Notes: generated by a model not told the origin, from the letters alone. A stretch of 56,659 bases of DNA from Ruminococcus sp. (GCA_017534835.1 JAFXVT010000020.1:1-56659), one strand, 5' to 3'. Counted from the first letter of the stretch, positions 7,752 through 16,267 are shown. Program-made: numbers and translations.

Positions 7752-7793
7752 AAAGAAAAACGGCTATCCATTCGGATAGCCGTCAGTTTTTCG
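7752..7793 (-). terminator. Bidirectional terminator, serving the ferredoxin gene
   Basis: ACGGCTATCC (7760-7769) pairs perfectly with GGATAGCCGT (7774-7783) around an ATTC loop, flanked by an A run on the left and a T run on the right. Read on the minus strand it follows the ferredoxin stop at 7803 and ends in a T-rich tract. Confidence 0.8.
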
Positions 7794-7802
7794 TGTCTGA
7801 AA

Positions 7803-7973
7803 TTACTCAGCAGAAGGAGCGCCTACGGGGCAAACACCTGCACAAGCGCCGCACTCTACGCAAGCGTCAGCGTCGATAACGTATTTTCCGTCGCCTTCTG
7901 AGATAGCGCCAACAGGACATTCGCCTGCACAAGCACCACAGCTAACACAATCGTCTGAGATCTTATATGCCAT
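7803..7973 (-). CDS. 2[4Fe-4S] ferredoxin, clostridial type, 56 aa
   Basis: Translating the complement from the ATG at 7973 gives MAYKISDDCVSCGACAGECP and so on, ending GVCPVGAPSAE. Two CxxCxxCxxxCP motifs are complete (Cys 9, 12, 15, 19 and 38, 41, 44, 48), each binding a [4Fe-4S] cluster. Length and spacing are those of the small Clostridium pasteurianum ferredoxin, the low-potential electron carrier for hydrogenase and pyruvate:ferredoxin oxidoreductase in anaerobes. A GGAGGTG site precedes the start, a promoter lies at 8024-8051 and a terminator follows. It is a single-gene transcript. Its presence supports an anaerobic host. Confidence 0.96.
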   Translation of the reverse strand: MAYKISDDCVSCGACAGECPVGAISEGDGKYVIDADACVECGACAGVCPVGAPSAE

Positions 7974-8023
7974 AATAAAAGCACCTCCGTAGAATATTAG
8001 GGAGCTCGCGCCCCTCTAAGTCT

Positions 8024-8051
8024 ATTTTAACATATAGGTGAAGAAAATCAA
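8024..8051 (-). promoter_or_regulatory. Promoter of the ferredoxin gene
   Basis: Minus-strand TTGATT (8046-8051), 16-nt spacer, TAAAAT (8024-8029). Confidence 0.6.
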
Positions 8052-8207
8052 GATAATTTTGTTAGTATCGACTTACACTTTTATGAAAAATAGCCGGAAA
8101 TGAGCTCTTTTGCTGAAACTTAGACAATTGTCGGACTTCCGTCAGCGTTTTCACTCTGAGCGAAAGCTACAGTTTTTTGGATTATATTGCCTGATTTTTG
8201 AAAAATC

Positions 8208-8237
8208 TTGACATAGCACACTTCGTTATTGTATAAT
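8208..8237 (+). promoter_or_regulatory. Promoter of the sugar-type binding protein
   Basis: A consensus TTGACA (8208-8213) and TATAAT (8232-8237), 18 nt apart. With two perfect hexamers this is probably one of the strongest promoters in the window. Confidence 0.75.
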
Positions 8238-8305
8238 TAATGTGAGAATAAGGACGCCGTATCCCTCTTGTGCGTCCGCACCACAGATGAAAGGAGTTTT
8301 TTACT

Positions 8306-9739
8306 ATGACTGATATGAAACGTATCCTCGCCGGTATAGCCGCAGTATGCACGGTTCTGACCGCGACTGCTTCCTGCAATGACAAGGAGTCCTCGTCCGA
8401 GGACAACAGCCACTACAAGGAGGAAGACGAATTCACCGTAGAGGCTGACACAGATAAGGTCAAGGGCACGGGAAATGTCGACATAAACGGTCAGACTATC
8501 GTATGGCTCGCCGACTATGACCTCAACCCGACAAACAACAACGACCGCTCTGTTGCGCTCTCGCTCTTCGAGGACGTATACGGTGCGAAGGTGAAATTCG
8601 TTCAGGCTGACTCTAACGAGAAGTTCTCGAAGCTCGCTTCGATGCTGCTCTCCGGCGACGAGGTCGATATGTTCCCGTATGAGTGGGACGCTGTTCCGAA
8701 CGGCGTTCTCAAGGAGCAGTATCAGCCGCTCGACCCGTATTACGATGTGCTCGGAATGAACGAGGAAGGTCTTTGGGACGAGATGAGCGATGTGATAGAT
8801 ATGTTCGAGTACAACGGGCAGCATTACGTTATCCCGTTCGCAGTTTCCGACCCGCTCGTCATCACCTACAGCCGCAAGCTTATGGAGCAGGAGGGACTTG
8901 ACGACCCGTATGAGCTCTACCTCGACGGCAAGTGGGACTGGGACGCATTTATGGAGATGATGGAATCCTTCGTTGCAGGCGCTCCCGACGGAACGACACG
9001 CTACGGCATCAACGGCTGGTTCGGACAGGCGATAATCCAGTCCACCGGACACACTGTCATAAACTATGACGGAAGCAAATTCTCGAACAATATCGACGAC
9101 CCCGAGATAGAGAAGGCAGAGCTCCTTATGCAGGAGATAGCCTCAAAGCACCTCTACTATCCCGATTGGGTAGGCTGCTTCCCGGACAATGAGTCCACGC
9201 TCTTCTTTGCTATGGGAGACTGGGCGCTCGGCACTTCAAACGCGAAGAATCCGGACGCCGACCTTATGGTAGTTCCCTTCCCGAAGGCTCCGGACGCGGA
9301 CAAGAATTATCTCTGCTGCAACTATGCATCGAAAATGCTCGTCAAGAACTCCAAGAAGGGCGAGGCAGTTGCTGCTTACATCAGATGCGAGAGACTTGCG
9401 GCTTCTCAGGAGGAATACAAGGCTATCGCCAAGCAGAAGGCTCTCGTTGAGGAGAAGACTGCCGGCGGCAAGCTGAAGTCGTTCGTGACCGAGGAGCAGT
9501 ACGATGCGCTCAGGTCCTATCTCGATACGGACAAGATGACGCCTATGTTCGATTTCGGCTATGGTATGGGCGAGAGAATGTACGGCGACGGCGAATACAC
9601 CTACGAGACACGCGGAGTTATGAACAACCTCACACAGGCTCTGCTCGAGGGCGAGACAGCTGTTGATTCGTGGGCGACTCTCCGTGATTCGTGGACAGGT
9701 GTGATCGACGAAGAGGTAAAGCGCTTTAACGGACAGTAA
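8306..9739 (+). CDS. ABC transporter substrate-binding lipoprotein (family 1, carbohydrate type)
   Basis: A 477-aa lipoprotein with signal peptide and lipobox TATASC (Cys24), an acidic Ser-rich spacer, then a family 1 extracellular solute-binding fold: IVWLADYDLNPTNNND, KLASMLLSGDEVDMFPYEWD, YVIPFAVSDPLVITYSRKLM, and a Trp-rich segment GKWDWDAFMEMMESF that is typical of oligosaccharide binders. It hands a sugar to an ABC importer at the outer membrane face. No permease or ATPase gene is adjacent, so it is an orphan whose importer must be elsewhere. Strong promoter upstream (8208-8237) and a ribosome binding site AAAGGAG; the high expected expression fits a major nutrient receptor. Ligand unknown. 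Confidence 0.88.
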   Translation: MTDMKRILAGIAAVCTVLTATASCNDKESSSEDNSHYKEEDEFTVEADTDKVKGTGNVDINGQTIVWLADYDLNPTNNNDRSVALSLFEDVYGAKVKFVQADSNEKFSKLASMLLSGDEVDMFPYEWDAVPNGVLKEQYQPLDPYYDVLGMNEEGLWDEMSDVIDMFEYNGQHYVIPFAVSDPLVITYSRKLMEQEGLDDPYELYLDGKWDWDAFMEMMESFVAGAPDGTTRYGINGWFGQAIIQSTGHTVINYDGSKFSNNIDDPEIEKAELLMQEIASKHLYYPDWVGCFPDNESTLFFAMGDWALGTSNAKNPDADLMVVPFPKAPDADKNYLCCNYASKMLVKNSKKGEAVAAYIRCERLAASQEEYKAIAKQKALVEEKTAGGKLKSFVTEEQYDALRSYLDTDKMTPMFDFGYGMGERMYGDGEYTYETRGVMNNLTQALLEGETAVDSWATLRDSWTGVIDEEVKRFNGQ

Positions 9740-9812
9740 GAGTCTGTTATTGTGCAAAACTCACAAACGCAAGAAGAATTTTACAGCAATGTGTAAAAAT
9801 TTCTGAAAGTGC

Positions 9813-9841
9813 GTGACATTTTAATATCCTTGTGTTATAAT
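9813..9841 (+). promoter_or_regulatory. Promoter of the Ig-like membrane protein
   Basis: GTGACA (9813-9818), 17-nt spacer, TATAAT (9836-9841). Confidence 0.65.
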
Positions 9842-9897
9842 GTTATCAAAGGATCATACCTTTGTTAAGAGATAAACATAAAGGAAAGGGATCAGTT

Positions 9898-10515
9898 ATG
9901 GACAACAGAAGACGTGTTACACGTAAAGTGCTTAGACAAAGGCAGCTGGGGGCGCTTGCAGTCATAGCGTTCATCGTGCTGTTGTTTGTCGTGCTCCTCG
10001 CAAAATGCACAAAGGGCTCATCAGGTGACAGCGGAAGCTCAAAGGCAGAAGCCACCGCTACCACTACGACTACTATCGCAGCTACCACGGCTCCGCCCGA
10101 GACTACCACGGTCGAGACCACAACTGCTGCTGCAAACCCGAAGGCATCGAATGTCAAGCTCTCAAAGCGTGAGCTCTTCCTCGATGTAGGTGAGACTGAT
10201 GTGCCTATCATCCAGAGCTATCCCGATCAGAATACAGGCGAGGCAGACGAGGTCTGGAAGTCGCTGGATCCGACTATAGCTACGGTAAACAGTTCCGGCT
10301 ATATCACAGGCGTATCCAAGGGTCAGACATTCATTGTCCTCAGCTTCAAGAACTATCCCGATATTGAGATAGAGATAAAGGTAAACGTCGGCGATGTCGG
10401 AACTCCCGCGATCGCTACGACTACGCCTCTCACCCCCGGCGGTACAGAGACGACCACAACTGCCGCTCCGGATGCCGGAGCTGCTGCGATCCCGAACAGG
10501 GAAGCGACTGCATAA
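9898..10515 (+). CDS. Membrane-anchored extracellular protein with Ig-like (BIG2-type) domain
   Basis: A 205-aa protein. The ATG at 9898 follows AAAGGAAAGGG. A basic N-terminus is followed by one membrane helix (about 19-41, AVIAFIVLLFVVLLAKC), a Thr-rich spacer (about 50-78) and an Ig-like domain (about 82-165) with the BIG2 hallmarks LSKRELFLDVGET, SLDPTIATVNSSGYITGVSKG and a terminal beta strand IEIEIKVNV. A second Thr-rich tail ends the protein. The topology puts the domain outside the cell. BIG2 domains occur in adhesins and wall-bound enzymes; no catalytic domain is present. Single-gene unit bounded by a promoter and a clear terminator. Confidence 0.85.
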   Translation: MDNRRRVTRKVLRQRQLGALAVIAFIVLLFVVLLAKCTKGSSGDSGSSKAEATATTTTTIAATTAPPETTTVETTTAAANPKASNVKLSKRELFLDVGETDVPIIQSYPDQNTGEADEVWKSLDPTIATVNSSGYITGVSKGQTFIVLSFKNYPDIEIEIKVNVGDVGTPAIATTTPLTPGGTETTTTAAPDAGAAAIPNREATA

Positions 10516-10524
10516 GCTATGATA

Positions 10525-10556
10525 ACGGTACCGGTGATGCTCCGGTACCGTTTTTT
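10525..10556 (+). terminator. Rho-independent terminator
   Basis: ACGGTACCGG (10525-10534) pairs with CCGGTACCGT (10542-10551) and is followed by TTTTT. Confidence 0.9.
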
Positions 10557-10608
10557 ATCTCCGCGAGCGGAAAATGCGGATATTTTTTGAAAAAATCTCG
10601 AAAAACAC

Positions 10609-10637
10609 TTGATTTTTCCATTTTACCGTGTTATAAT
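10609..10637 (+). promoter_or_regulatory. Promoter of the rimP-nusA-infB operon
   Basis: TTGATT (10609-10614), 17-nt spacer, TATAAT (10632-10637). The start would be about 90 nt upstream of rimP, so the leader hairpin at 10660-10683 is transcribed. Confidence 0.75.
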
Positions 10638-10659
10638 ACTATATGATGATAGTTAGACT

Positions 10660-10683
10660 AAAGACCGGAAACCTCCGGTCTTT
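10660..10683 (+). promoter_or_regulatory. Leader hairpin upstream of rimP
   Basis: AAAGACCGG (10660-10668) pairs perfectly with CCGGTCTTT (10675-10683) around AAACCT. It begins shortly after the predicted transcription start. A comparable short hairpin in front of rimP is common in Firmicutes as far as I recall; a role in attenuation by NusA or in mRNA stability is inference. Confidence 0.6.
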
Positions 10684-10731
10684 CGTATTGTATCAGGAAA
10701 TATCGCACCTGTGAACGAAAGGAGACATTGA

Positions 10732-11208
10732 ATGAAGCTGAAAAAATTCGGTGGCACAGAGAAGAAAGTGTACGATATCGTAAAGCCGATAACCGATGAG
10801 CTCGGCTATTTCCTCTGGGACGTAAGCTACGTCAAGGAGGGCGCGATGTGGTATCTGCGTATCTTCATCGACTGCGATGAGGGCATCACTATCGAGGACT
10901 GCGAGATAGTGAACGCTCCCGTTGATCAGGCTCTCGATGAGGCGGACCCGATACCGCAGCAGTATATGCTCGAGGTCGGCTCGGCAGGTCTTGAAAGAGA
11001 GCTGCTCAGAGAGGAACACTTCGAGGTGTGTATGGGCGATAAGGTGAGGATTCGCCTTATCCGCAGCGTTGACGGCGAGAAAGAGATATGCGCTTATCTC
11101 AGGGGCGCAGATAAGAATGAGCTCACCGTTGCCGATGATGACGGAAATGAGCGCGTGATAAAGCTTGAGGACATCGCATTCGTAAAGCTGTGGTTCGATT
11201 TTGAATAA
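10732..11208 (+). CDS. rimP: Ribosome maturation factor RimP
   Basis: A 158-aa protein of normal length. It shows the RimP pattern: an N-terminal alpha/beta domain with KPITDELGYFLWDVSYVKEG and LRIFIDCDEGITIEDCE, the conserved YMLEVGSAGLERELL motif (about residues 82-96), and a small C-terminal Sm-like barrel ending VKLWFDFE. RimP binds the 30S subunit during assembly of the head domain. It is the first gene of the nusA-infB operon, which is its standard place in bacteria. Start ATG 10732 follows GAAAGGAGA. Confidence 0.96.
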   Translation: MKLKKFGGTEKKVYDIVKPITDELGYFLWDVSYVKEGAMWYLRIFIDCDEGITIEDCEIVNAPVDQALDEADPIPQQYMLEVGSAGLERELLREEHFEVCMGDKVRIRLIRSVDGEKEICAYLRGADKNELTVADDDGNERVIKLEDIAFVKLWFDFE

Positions 11209-11242
11209 AGCTGTCCCACGGCGGACGGTTCAGGGACTGCGC

Positions 11243-11273
11243 TTGCAATAATACAGTTCAAGGTCAATATAAT
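11243..11273 (+). promoter_or_regulatory. Possible internal promoter before nusA
   Basis: TTGCAA (11243-11248) and TATAAT (11268-11273) are 19 nt apart in the 84-nt gap between rimP and nusA. The spacer is longer than ideal, so this is only a candidate. Confidence 0.3.
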
Positions 11274-11292
11274 ATAAACGGAGGAAAATATA

Positions 11293-12474
11293 ATGGAAAA
11301 CTTTTTCGACGCATTAAAAATGCTCGGCGAAGAAAACAGCGTTGAGACTGAGCTTCTCATAGAAAAGGTCAAGTCAGCTATGCTGAAGGCTGCCAAGAGA
11401 GCATATCCTCACAGCGAGGACAGGATAAGAGTCGAGATAGACCCGGCAAAGAAGAAATTCGCAATGTATATCGTTCAGGAGATAATCGATGACGAGCCGA
11501 TAGACGAGAACGAGATAAACATCGACGTTGCAAAGACGATAGACCCGAACGCTATGGTCGGCGGAACTATCATCAAGGAGCTCGATATATCAAAGCTCGG
11601 CAGAATGGCAGCCCTTTCCGCCAAGCAGTCGATAAAGGGCGACCTCAGAGAGATAAACCGCGAGCAGATGCTCAGCAAGTTCGAGCAGAAGGAGCATGAC
11701 TGCATCGTCGCTACAGTTTCACAGATAGAGCCCGGCAGAGGCACTGTAACAGTTGAGTATCAGGGAACTGAGCTCTACCTCTTCAAGAATGAGCAGATAC
11801 CCGGCGAGGTGCTCGAGGAGGGCAAGCAGGTGAAGGTGTACATCACAGGCATCGTCGGCAAGACAAAGAAGCCTATAGTAAAGATCTCGCGTACTCACAA
11901 GGACCTTGTAAAGCGTCTGTTCGAGATGGAGGTCCCCGAGATATACGACTGCACGGTCGAGGTCAAGTCGATCTCGCGTGAGGCAGGCTCAAGAACAAAG
12001 ATAGCTGTATGGTCGAAGGACCCGAACGTAGACGCAGTCGGCGCCTGCATCGGACCTCAGAGATCGAGGATAACTGCTGTTGTCAACGAGCTCAGCGGCG
12101 AGAAGATAGACGTTATCCCGTGGAGCGAGGATACAGCGGAATTCATCACAAGGGCGCTCGCTCCGGCACAGGTGCTCAAGACGGTCATCACCTCGGAGGA
12201 GGAGAAGACCTGCACCGTTATCGTACCAAACAATCAGCTCTCGCTCGCTATCGGCAACAAGGGTCAGAACGCGAAGCTCGCAGCTAAGCTCACAGGCTTC
12301 AAGATAGACATCAAGCCGCAGTTCGACAACCTCACAGGCGATGAAGCTCCCGAGCTCAGCCCGGATTTCGTCGTTCCCGTGAAGGAGGCTGCTCCCGAGG
12401 AGCCCGAGACTGAAGAGCCTGAGACAGCAGAGGCTGAGGCTCCGGCTGAGGAGGCTGCTGAGGCAGAGGAATGA
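11293..12474 (+). CDS. nusA: Transcription elongation/termination factor NusA
   Basis: A 393-aa NusA with the N-terminal RNA polymerase-binding domain (about 1-125), an S1 domain (about 130-200, VATVSQIEPGRGTVTVEYQG), then KH1 and KH2 with GACIGPQRSRITAVVNELSG and LAIGNKGQNAKLAAKLTGF. After KH2 only a Glu/Ala/Pro-rich acidic tail remains (about 345-393), as in Gram-positive NusA, which lack the acidic repeats of E. coli. It binds RNA polymerase and stimulates pausing and hairpin-dependent termination. The start follows GGAGG; the end overlaps ylxR by 4 nt (ATGA), so the two are translationally coupled. Confidence 0.97.
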   Translation: MENFFDALKMLGEENSVETELLIEKVKSAMLKAAKRAYPHSEDRIRVEIDPAKKKFAMYIVQEIIDDEPIDENEINIDVAKTIDPNAMVGGTIIKELDISKLGRMAALSAKQSIKGDLREINREQMLSKFEQKEHDCIVATVSQIEPGRGTVTVEYQGTELYLFKNEQIPGEVLEEGKQVKVYITGIVGKTKKPIVKISRTHKDLVKRLFEMEVPEIYDCTVEVKSISREAGSRTKIAVWSKDPNVDAVGACIGPQRSRITAVVNELSGEKIDVIPWSEDTAEFITRALAPAQVLKTVITSEEEKTCTVIVPNNQLSLAIGNKGQNAKLAAKLTGFKIDIKPQFDNLTGDEAPELSPDFVVPVKEAAPEEPETEEPETAEAEAPAEEAAEAEE

Positions 12475-12755
12475 TGATGAAGCCGAAGAAGATACCGATG
12501 AGGATGTGTCTCGGCTGCAATGAGATGAAGCCGAAAAAAGAGCTCATGCGCGTCGTAAGGTCGCCGGAGGGCGAGATAAGCCTCGATTTTGTGGGCAAGA
12601 AGAACGGCAGAGGTGCTTACATCTGCAAGAGCAGCGAGTGCTTCGAGAAGGCTCGCAAGGCTCGCAGATTCGAGAAGACATTCTCATGCAGGATAGATGA
12701 GAGCGTTTATGAGGTGATGGCTGATGAGCTCAGAAACGAAACAGAAAACAGCTGA
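12471..12755 (+). CDS. ylxR: YlxR (RnpM) family RNA-binding protein
   Basis: A 94-aa member of the YlxR/DUF448 family: MRMCLGCNEMKPKKELMRVV with the CxxC-like pair, EGEISLDFVGKKNGRGAYIC, then a basic helix. It occupies the usual slot between nusA and the L7Ae-type gene. The B. subtilis relative has been described as a modulator of RNase P and a nucleoid-associated regulator; here that is by homology only. Three in-frame ATGs (12471, 12474, 12477) sit together; the first is used because of the 4-nt overlap with nusA. Confidence 0.95.
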   Translation: MMMKPKKIPMRMCLGCNEMKPKKELMRVVRSPEGEISLDFVGKKNGRGAYICKSSECFEKARKARRFEKTFSCRIDESVYEVMADELRNETENS

Positions 12756-13038
12756 CCTGCTCTCGATATGCTTCAAGGCAGGCAAGGCTGTGAAGGGCTT
12801 TGACAGCGCGATGGACGCCGTGAAGGACGGAAAGGCGTTCTGTGTTCTGACCGCCTGCGACGCTTCGCCTAAGACCATCAAGGAAGTGGATTTCGTGTGC
12901 GGAAGATATGGCTCCGTTCACCTGCGGACCGGGCTCGCAAAGGAAGATATAGCACGGCTTTGCGGCAAGGAGACCGCTGTTGTGGCTGTCTGCGACAAGG
13001 GCTTTGCGGACGGCTTCGCAAAGAGGATACAGAAATAA
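12724..13038 (+). CDS. ylxQ: L7Ae-family ribosomal/kink-turn RNA-binding protein YlxQ
   Basis: A 104-aa protein with the L7Ae/L30e fold: TADLLSICFKAGKAVKGFDSAM, KAFCVLTACDASPKTIKEV, RLCGKETAVVAVCDKGFA. Family members bind kink-turn RNA and are associated with the ribosome. The start at 12724 follows GAGGTG inside ylxR; the two genes overlap by 32 nt in different frames, a stronger overlap than usual. Its position between ylxR and infB is the standard Firmicutes order. Confidence 0.93.
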   Translation: MSSETKQKTADLLSICFKAGKAVKGFDSAMDAVKDGKAFCVLTACDASPKTIKEVDFVCGRYGSVHLRTGLAKEDIARLCGKETAVVAVCDKGFADGFAKRIQK

Positions 13039-13127
13039 CACCTCAGAAGTGTTGACATACATCTGAACTCGCCTTGTGAGGGCAAGTTCCAAATACACTT
13101 TTACTGATATTGGAGGTACTGCAACAT

Positions 13128-15791
13128 ATGGCAAAAAAGATAAAAATCAGCGATGCAGCGAAGGACCTTAACATCCCTTCGCAGGAATTGATCGATTACT
13201 TCGCCGAGAAGGGCGATACAAAGAAGAAGGCTTCAACAGGTCTTACCGAGGACGAGATGAACGTTGTGCTCGAGCACTACACAAAGCTCAATTCGGTGAA
13301 GTCCTTCGATGAATACTTCGCTTCCAAGAGCGACCCGAGACCGGAGCGCAAGGAGGAGCCGAAGCCCGAGAAGAAGCCTAAGACAGAGAAGAAGGAAGCT
13401 GAGGAGAAACCGGCAAAGACTGAAAAGGCTCCCAAGGCTGAGAAGAAAGAGAAGGCTGAAAAGCCTGCAAAGACCGAGAAGGCTGATAAGCCCGTGAAGT
13501 CTGCTCCCAAAAAGGAACAGAAGCCTGCTGAGGAGAAGAAGCCTGCTGCTGTCAAGCCTGCTGAGACAAAGCCTGCAAAGCCGGATGAGAAGCCTGTCGC
13601 AGAGCCCAAGCCCGAGAAGAAGGCAGAGGCTCCCAAGACAGAGGAGAAGCCGGCTGTAAAGGCTGAGCCCGAGAAGAAGGCTCCGGAAAAGGCTCCCGAG
13701 CAGCCAAAGTCAAAGAAGCCCGAGAAGAAGAAGGAGCAGGTGAAGGCACGCGACAGAGGCGAGAGCTCTAAGCTCAACACAAGCTTCTCCTCCGAGACTG
13801 CTTCAACTGCTACCCAGAGACGCACTGTCGATACAAGAGGAAGCTATATCGATCTCGACAAGTACAACGAGCGCTACGATAATATGGCTAACTCAAACAA
13901 GCACGGCGGCGAGAATTACAGCTCAAAGAAGCAGAAAATAAATCAGAAGTCCGCTCAGAGGAACCGCCAGCAGTTCAGCAGGAAGGAATCCGAGGCTGAG
14001 AAGCTCAAGAGGCTTGAGCTCGAGCGCGCAAGAAAGCAGCAGCTCAAGGTAATGATACCCGAGAGCATCACTGTGGGCGAGCTCGCTACAAGGCTCAAGG
14101 CTACTGCTACGGACGTTATCAAGAAGCTGATGGGTCTCGGCGTTATGGCTTCGATAAATCAGGAGATAGACTTCGATACCGCTTCGCTCGTGGCTGAAGA
14201 GCTCGGCGCAAAGGTCGAGAAGGAGGTCATCGTTACCATTGAGGAGCGCCTCATCGACGATACTGACGATGACGATACTAACCTCCAGCCGCGCTGCCCC
14301 GTTGTCGTTGTTATGGGACACGTTGACCACGGCAAGACCTCTATCCTCGACCGCATCAGAAATGCTCACGTTGCCGCAGGCGAGGCAGGCGGTATCACAC
14401 AGCATATCGGTGCTTATCAGGTAAACATACAGGGTAAGGACATCACCTTCCTCGATACTCCCGGACACGAGGCATTCACATCCATGCGTGCAAGAGGTGC
14501 GAATATCACTGATATAGCTATCCTCGTTGTTGCCGCAGATGACGGTATAATGCCGCAGACAGTTGAGTCCATCAACCACGCAAAGTCTGCCGGAGTACAG
14601 ATAATCGTTGCCATCAACAAGATGGATAAGGAAGGTGCCAACCCCGACAAGATAAAGGAAGAGCTTACAAAGTATGACCTCGTCTGCGAGGACTGGGGCG
14701 GCGACGTTATCTGCGTTCCCGTTTCGGCAAAGACAGGTATGGGCATCGACGACCTCCTCGAGAACGTTCTTCTCGTTGCTGAGGTGCAGGAGCTCAAGGC
14801 AAATCCCGACCGTCTCGCGAAGGGTACTGTCATCGAGGCTCGTCTCGACAAGGGCAGAGGTCCTATCGCGACTCTGCTCGTGCAGAACGGTACGCTCCAC
14901 CAGGGCGATGTTCTCATCGCAGGCACAGCTGTAGGCCGTGTCCGCGTAATGACCAACGACAAGGGCAGAACTGTAAAGAGCGCAGGTCCTTCGGTCCCTG
15001 TTGAGATAACAGGTCTTGCAGAAGTGCCGAGCGCAGGTGATACCTTCAACGCTGTTGAGGACGAGAGACTCGCGCGTGAGCTCGTTGAACAGAGAAAGCA
15101 TGAGCAGAAGCAGGAGCAGTTCAACCAGTACCGCAAGGTCACTCTCGACAACCTGTTCAGCCAGATAGCTGACGGCGAGATCAAGGAGCTCCCGATAATC
15201 GTCAAGGCAGACGTTCAGGGCTCTGTAGAGGCTGTAAAGCAGTCGCTCGAGAAGCTCTCGAACGATGAGGTGAGAGTAAGAGTAATCCACGGAGCTGTCG
15301 GCGCTGTCAAGGAGAGCGACGTTATGCTCGCGAGCGCTTCAAATGCTATCATCGTCGGCTTCAATGTCCGTCCGGATCCCGTTGCCGCTGAGAACGCAGA
15401 GCGTGACGGCGTCGATATTCGTCTCTACCGCATAATCTACGACGCTATCGAGGAAATATCCACAGCTATGAAGGGTATGCTCGCTCCGAAGTTCCGTGAT
15501 GTAGAGCTCGGACGTGTAGAGGTGCGTCAGGTATACAAGATATCGAATGTCGGTATGGTAGCAGGAAGCTACGTGCTGAACGGCAAGGTCACAAGAGGCT
15601 GTCAGGTGCGCGTCGTGCGTGACGGTATCATCATCGCTGACGATAAGATCGCAGGTCTCAAGCGATTCAAGGACGATGCAAAGGAAGTCGCTGAGGGATA
15701 CGAGTGCGGTATCAGCCTTGAAAAGTTCAGCGACGTAAAGGAAGGCGATATTTTCGAGGCTTATATGGTCGAGGAGTACCGCGAGGACTGA
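13128..15791 (+). CDS. infB: Translation initiation factor IF-2
   Basis: An 887-aa IF-2. The ATG at 13128 follows TTGGAGG (13110-13116); a TTG at 13110 is part of that site and rejected. Layout: an N-terminal IF2N domain ([18 protein letters not shown]), a long Lys/Glu/Pro/Ala-rich low-complexity region (about 70-215), a second IF2N domain (about 315-370), then the GTPase with G1 GHVDHGKT, G2 [11 protein letters not shown]3 DTPGHEAF, G4 NKMDK and G5 SAKTG, followed by domains II to IV. It places fMet-tRNA on the 30S subunit. The leader (13039-13127) has an imperfect hairpin GAACTCGCC/GGGCAAGTTC that might tune expression. Confidence 0.98.
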   Translation: MAKKIKISDAAKDLNIPSQELIDYFAEKGDTKKKASTGLTEDEMNVVLEHYTKLNSVKSFDEYFASKSDPRPERKEEPKPEKKPKTEKKEAEEKPAKTEKAPKAEKKEKAEKPAKTEKADKPVKSAPKKEQKPAEEKKPAAVKPAETKPAKPDEKPVAEPKPEKKAEAPKTEEKPAVKAEPEKKAPEKAPEQPKSKKPEKKKEQVKARDRGESSKLNTSFSSETASTATQRRTVDTRGSYIDLDKYNERYDNMANSNKHGGENYSSKKQKINQKSAQRNRQQFSRKESEAEKLKRLELERARKQQLKVMIPESITVGELATRLKATATDVIKKLMGLGVMASINQEIDFDTASLVAEELGAKVEKEVIVTIEERLIDDTDDDDTNLQPRCPVVVVMGHVDHGKTSILDRIRNAHVAAGEAGGITQHIGAYQVNIQGKDITFLDTPGHEAFTSMRARGANITDIAILVVAADDGIMPQTVESINHAKSAGVQIIVAINKMDKEGANPDKIKEELTKYDLVCEDWGGDVICVPVSAKTGMGIDDLLENVLLVAEVQELKANPDRLAKGTVIEARLDKGRGPIATLLVQNGTLHQGDVLIAGTAVGRVRVMTNDKGRTVKSAGPSVPVEITGLAEVPSAGDTFNAVEDERLARELVEQRKHEQKQEQFNQYRKVTLDNLFSQIADGEIKELPIIVKADVQGSVEAVKQSLEKLSNDEVRVRVIHGAVGAVKESDVMLASASNAIIVGFNVRPDPVAAENAERDGVDIRLYRIIYDAIEEISTAMKGMLAPKFRDVELGRVEVRQVYKISNVGMVAGSYVLNGKVTRGCQVRVVRDGIIIADDKIAGLKRFKDDAKEVAEGYECGISLEKFSDVKEGDIFEAYMVEEYRED

Positions 15792-15801
15792 TATAAAATA
15801 C

Positions 15802-15850
15802 AGAAGGAGGCGGCTTATGCCGCCGGAATATGCCGGAGAGCGCTCTCCGG
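15802..15850 (+). promoter_or_regulatory. Two hairpins and an unpaired strong Shine-Dalgarno between infB and the acidic gene
   Basis: AGAAGGAGG (15802-15810) leads directly into GGCGGC-TTAT-GCCGCC (15809-15824), followed by the perfect 18-bp palindrome CCGGAGAGCGCTCTCCGG (15833-15850). The first site does not fit the chosen start of the downstream gene at 15869, which has its own GGAGG. Confidence 0.6.
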
Positions 15851-15915
15851 CGAGAGGAGGATCACACAATGGACGAAGAGAGAATGAGCAATGCGGATAT
15901 GCTTCAGTACTGTGA
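15817..15915 (+). CDS. Possible 32-aa leader ORF
   Basis: An ATG at 15817 stands 6 nt after AAGGAGG and opens a 32-codon frame (MPPEYAGERSPARGGSH...) that ends at a TGA in codons of the next gene, in a different frame. The start codon sits in the loop of a GGCGGC/GCCGCC hairpin. This could be a regulatory leader peptide, or the strong site could be a relic. No homology is known to me; conservation across relatives would decide. Confidence 0.25.
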   Translation: MPPEYAGERSPARGGSHNGRRENEQCGYASVL

Positions 15916-16255
15916 AGAGGCACTCGCTTGGGAGGATTTCGGACCGATAGATATTTTCTTTTTCGAGTCCGTAAAAAAGATCCTGCTCGGTCAGTGCAGC
16001 CCCATTGAGCAGGAGGAGAATTTCCCCAATGACCTGATGGGCGTTGAAAGACCGGTACGGGATGTAGAGCTTGAACCGGAATATGATAAGTTTGCGGACA
16101 TCTTCTATGAGGAGGGCGACGAGGAGCTGCCCGACTATACAAAGGTGGAGGCTGACGTCGAGGAGGCTAAAGCCGGCGAGTATTTCGACGGCGAGGGAAA
16201 GAAGGAAGAGGAGCACTCCGAAACTGCGGACGGCGGCTTCACCGTGAACATCTGA
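15869..16255 (+). CDS. Acidic hypothetical protein in the infB-rbfA interval, 128 aa
   Basis: I do not recognise the family. The ATG at 15869 follows GAGGAGG; an in-frame ATG at 15830 lies in a hairpin and is less likely. The protein is strongly acidic with many Glu/Asp runs (EEGDEELPDYTKVEADVEEAK), no signal peptide or membrane segment, and a more ordered N-terminal half (LQYCEEALAWEDFGPIDIFFFESVKKILLG). It lies 12 nt upstream of rbfA in the translation operon. A nucleic-acid mimic or a ribosome-assembly accessory protein would fit the charge and place, but this is inference. Most Firmicutes have no gene here. Confidence 0.75.
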   Translation: MDEERMSNADMLQYCEEALAWEDFGPIDIFFFESVKKILLGQCSPIEQEENFPNDLMGVERPVRDVELEPEYDKFADIFYEEGDEELPDYTKVEADVEEAKAGEYFDGEGKKEEEHSETADGGFTVNI

Positions 16256-16267
16256 GAAAGGATAAGT

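Larger units (their letters stand above)
7974..8305. other. Intergenic region with divergent promoters
   Basis: This 332-bp stretch separates the ferredoxin (minus) from the sugar-type binding protein (plus). Apart from the two promoters and ribosome binding sites it is A/T-rich without an open frame of note; I see no further gene, riboswitch or clear operator in it. Confidence 0.6.

Noticed and set aside
13277-13825. Long minus-strand frame opposite the infB low-complexity region
   Set aside because: It mirrors the Lys/Glu/Pro/Ala repeats of IF-2 and gives a Ser/Phe/Gly repeat without start signals.
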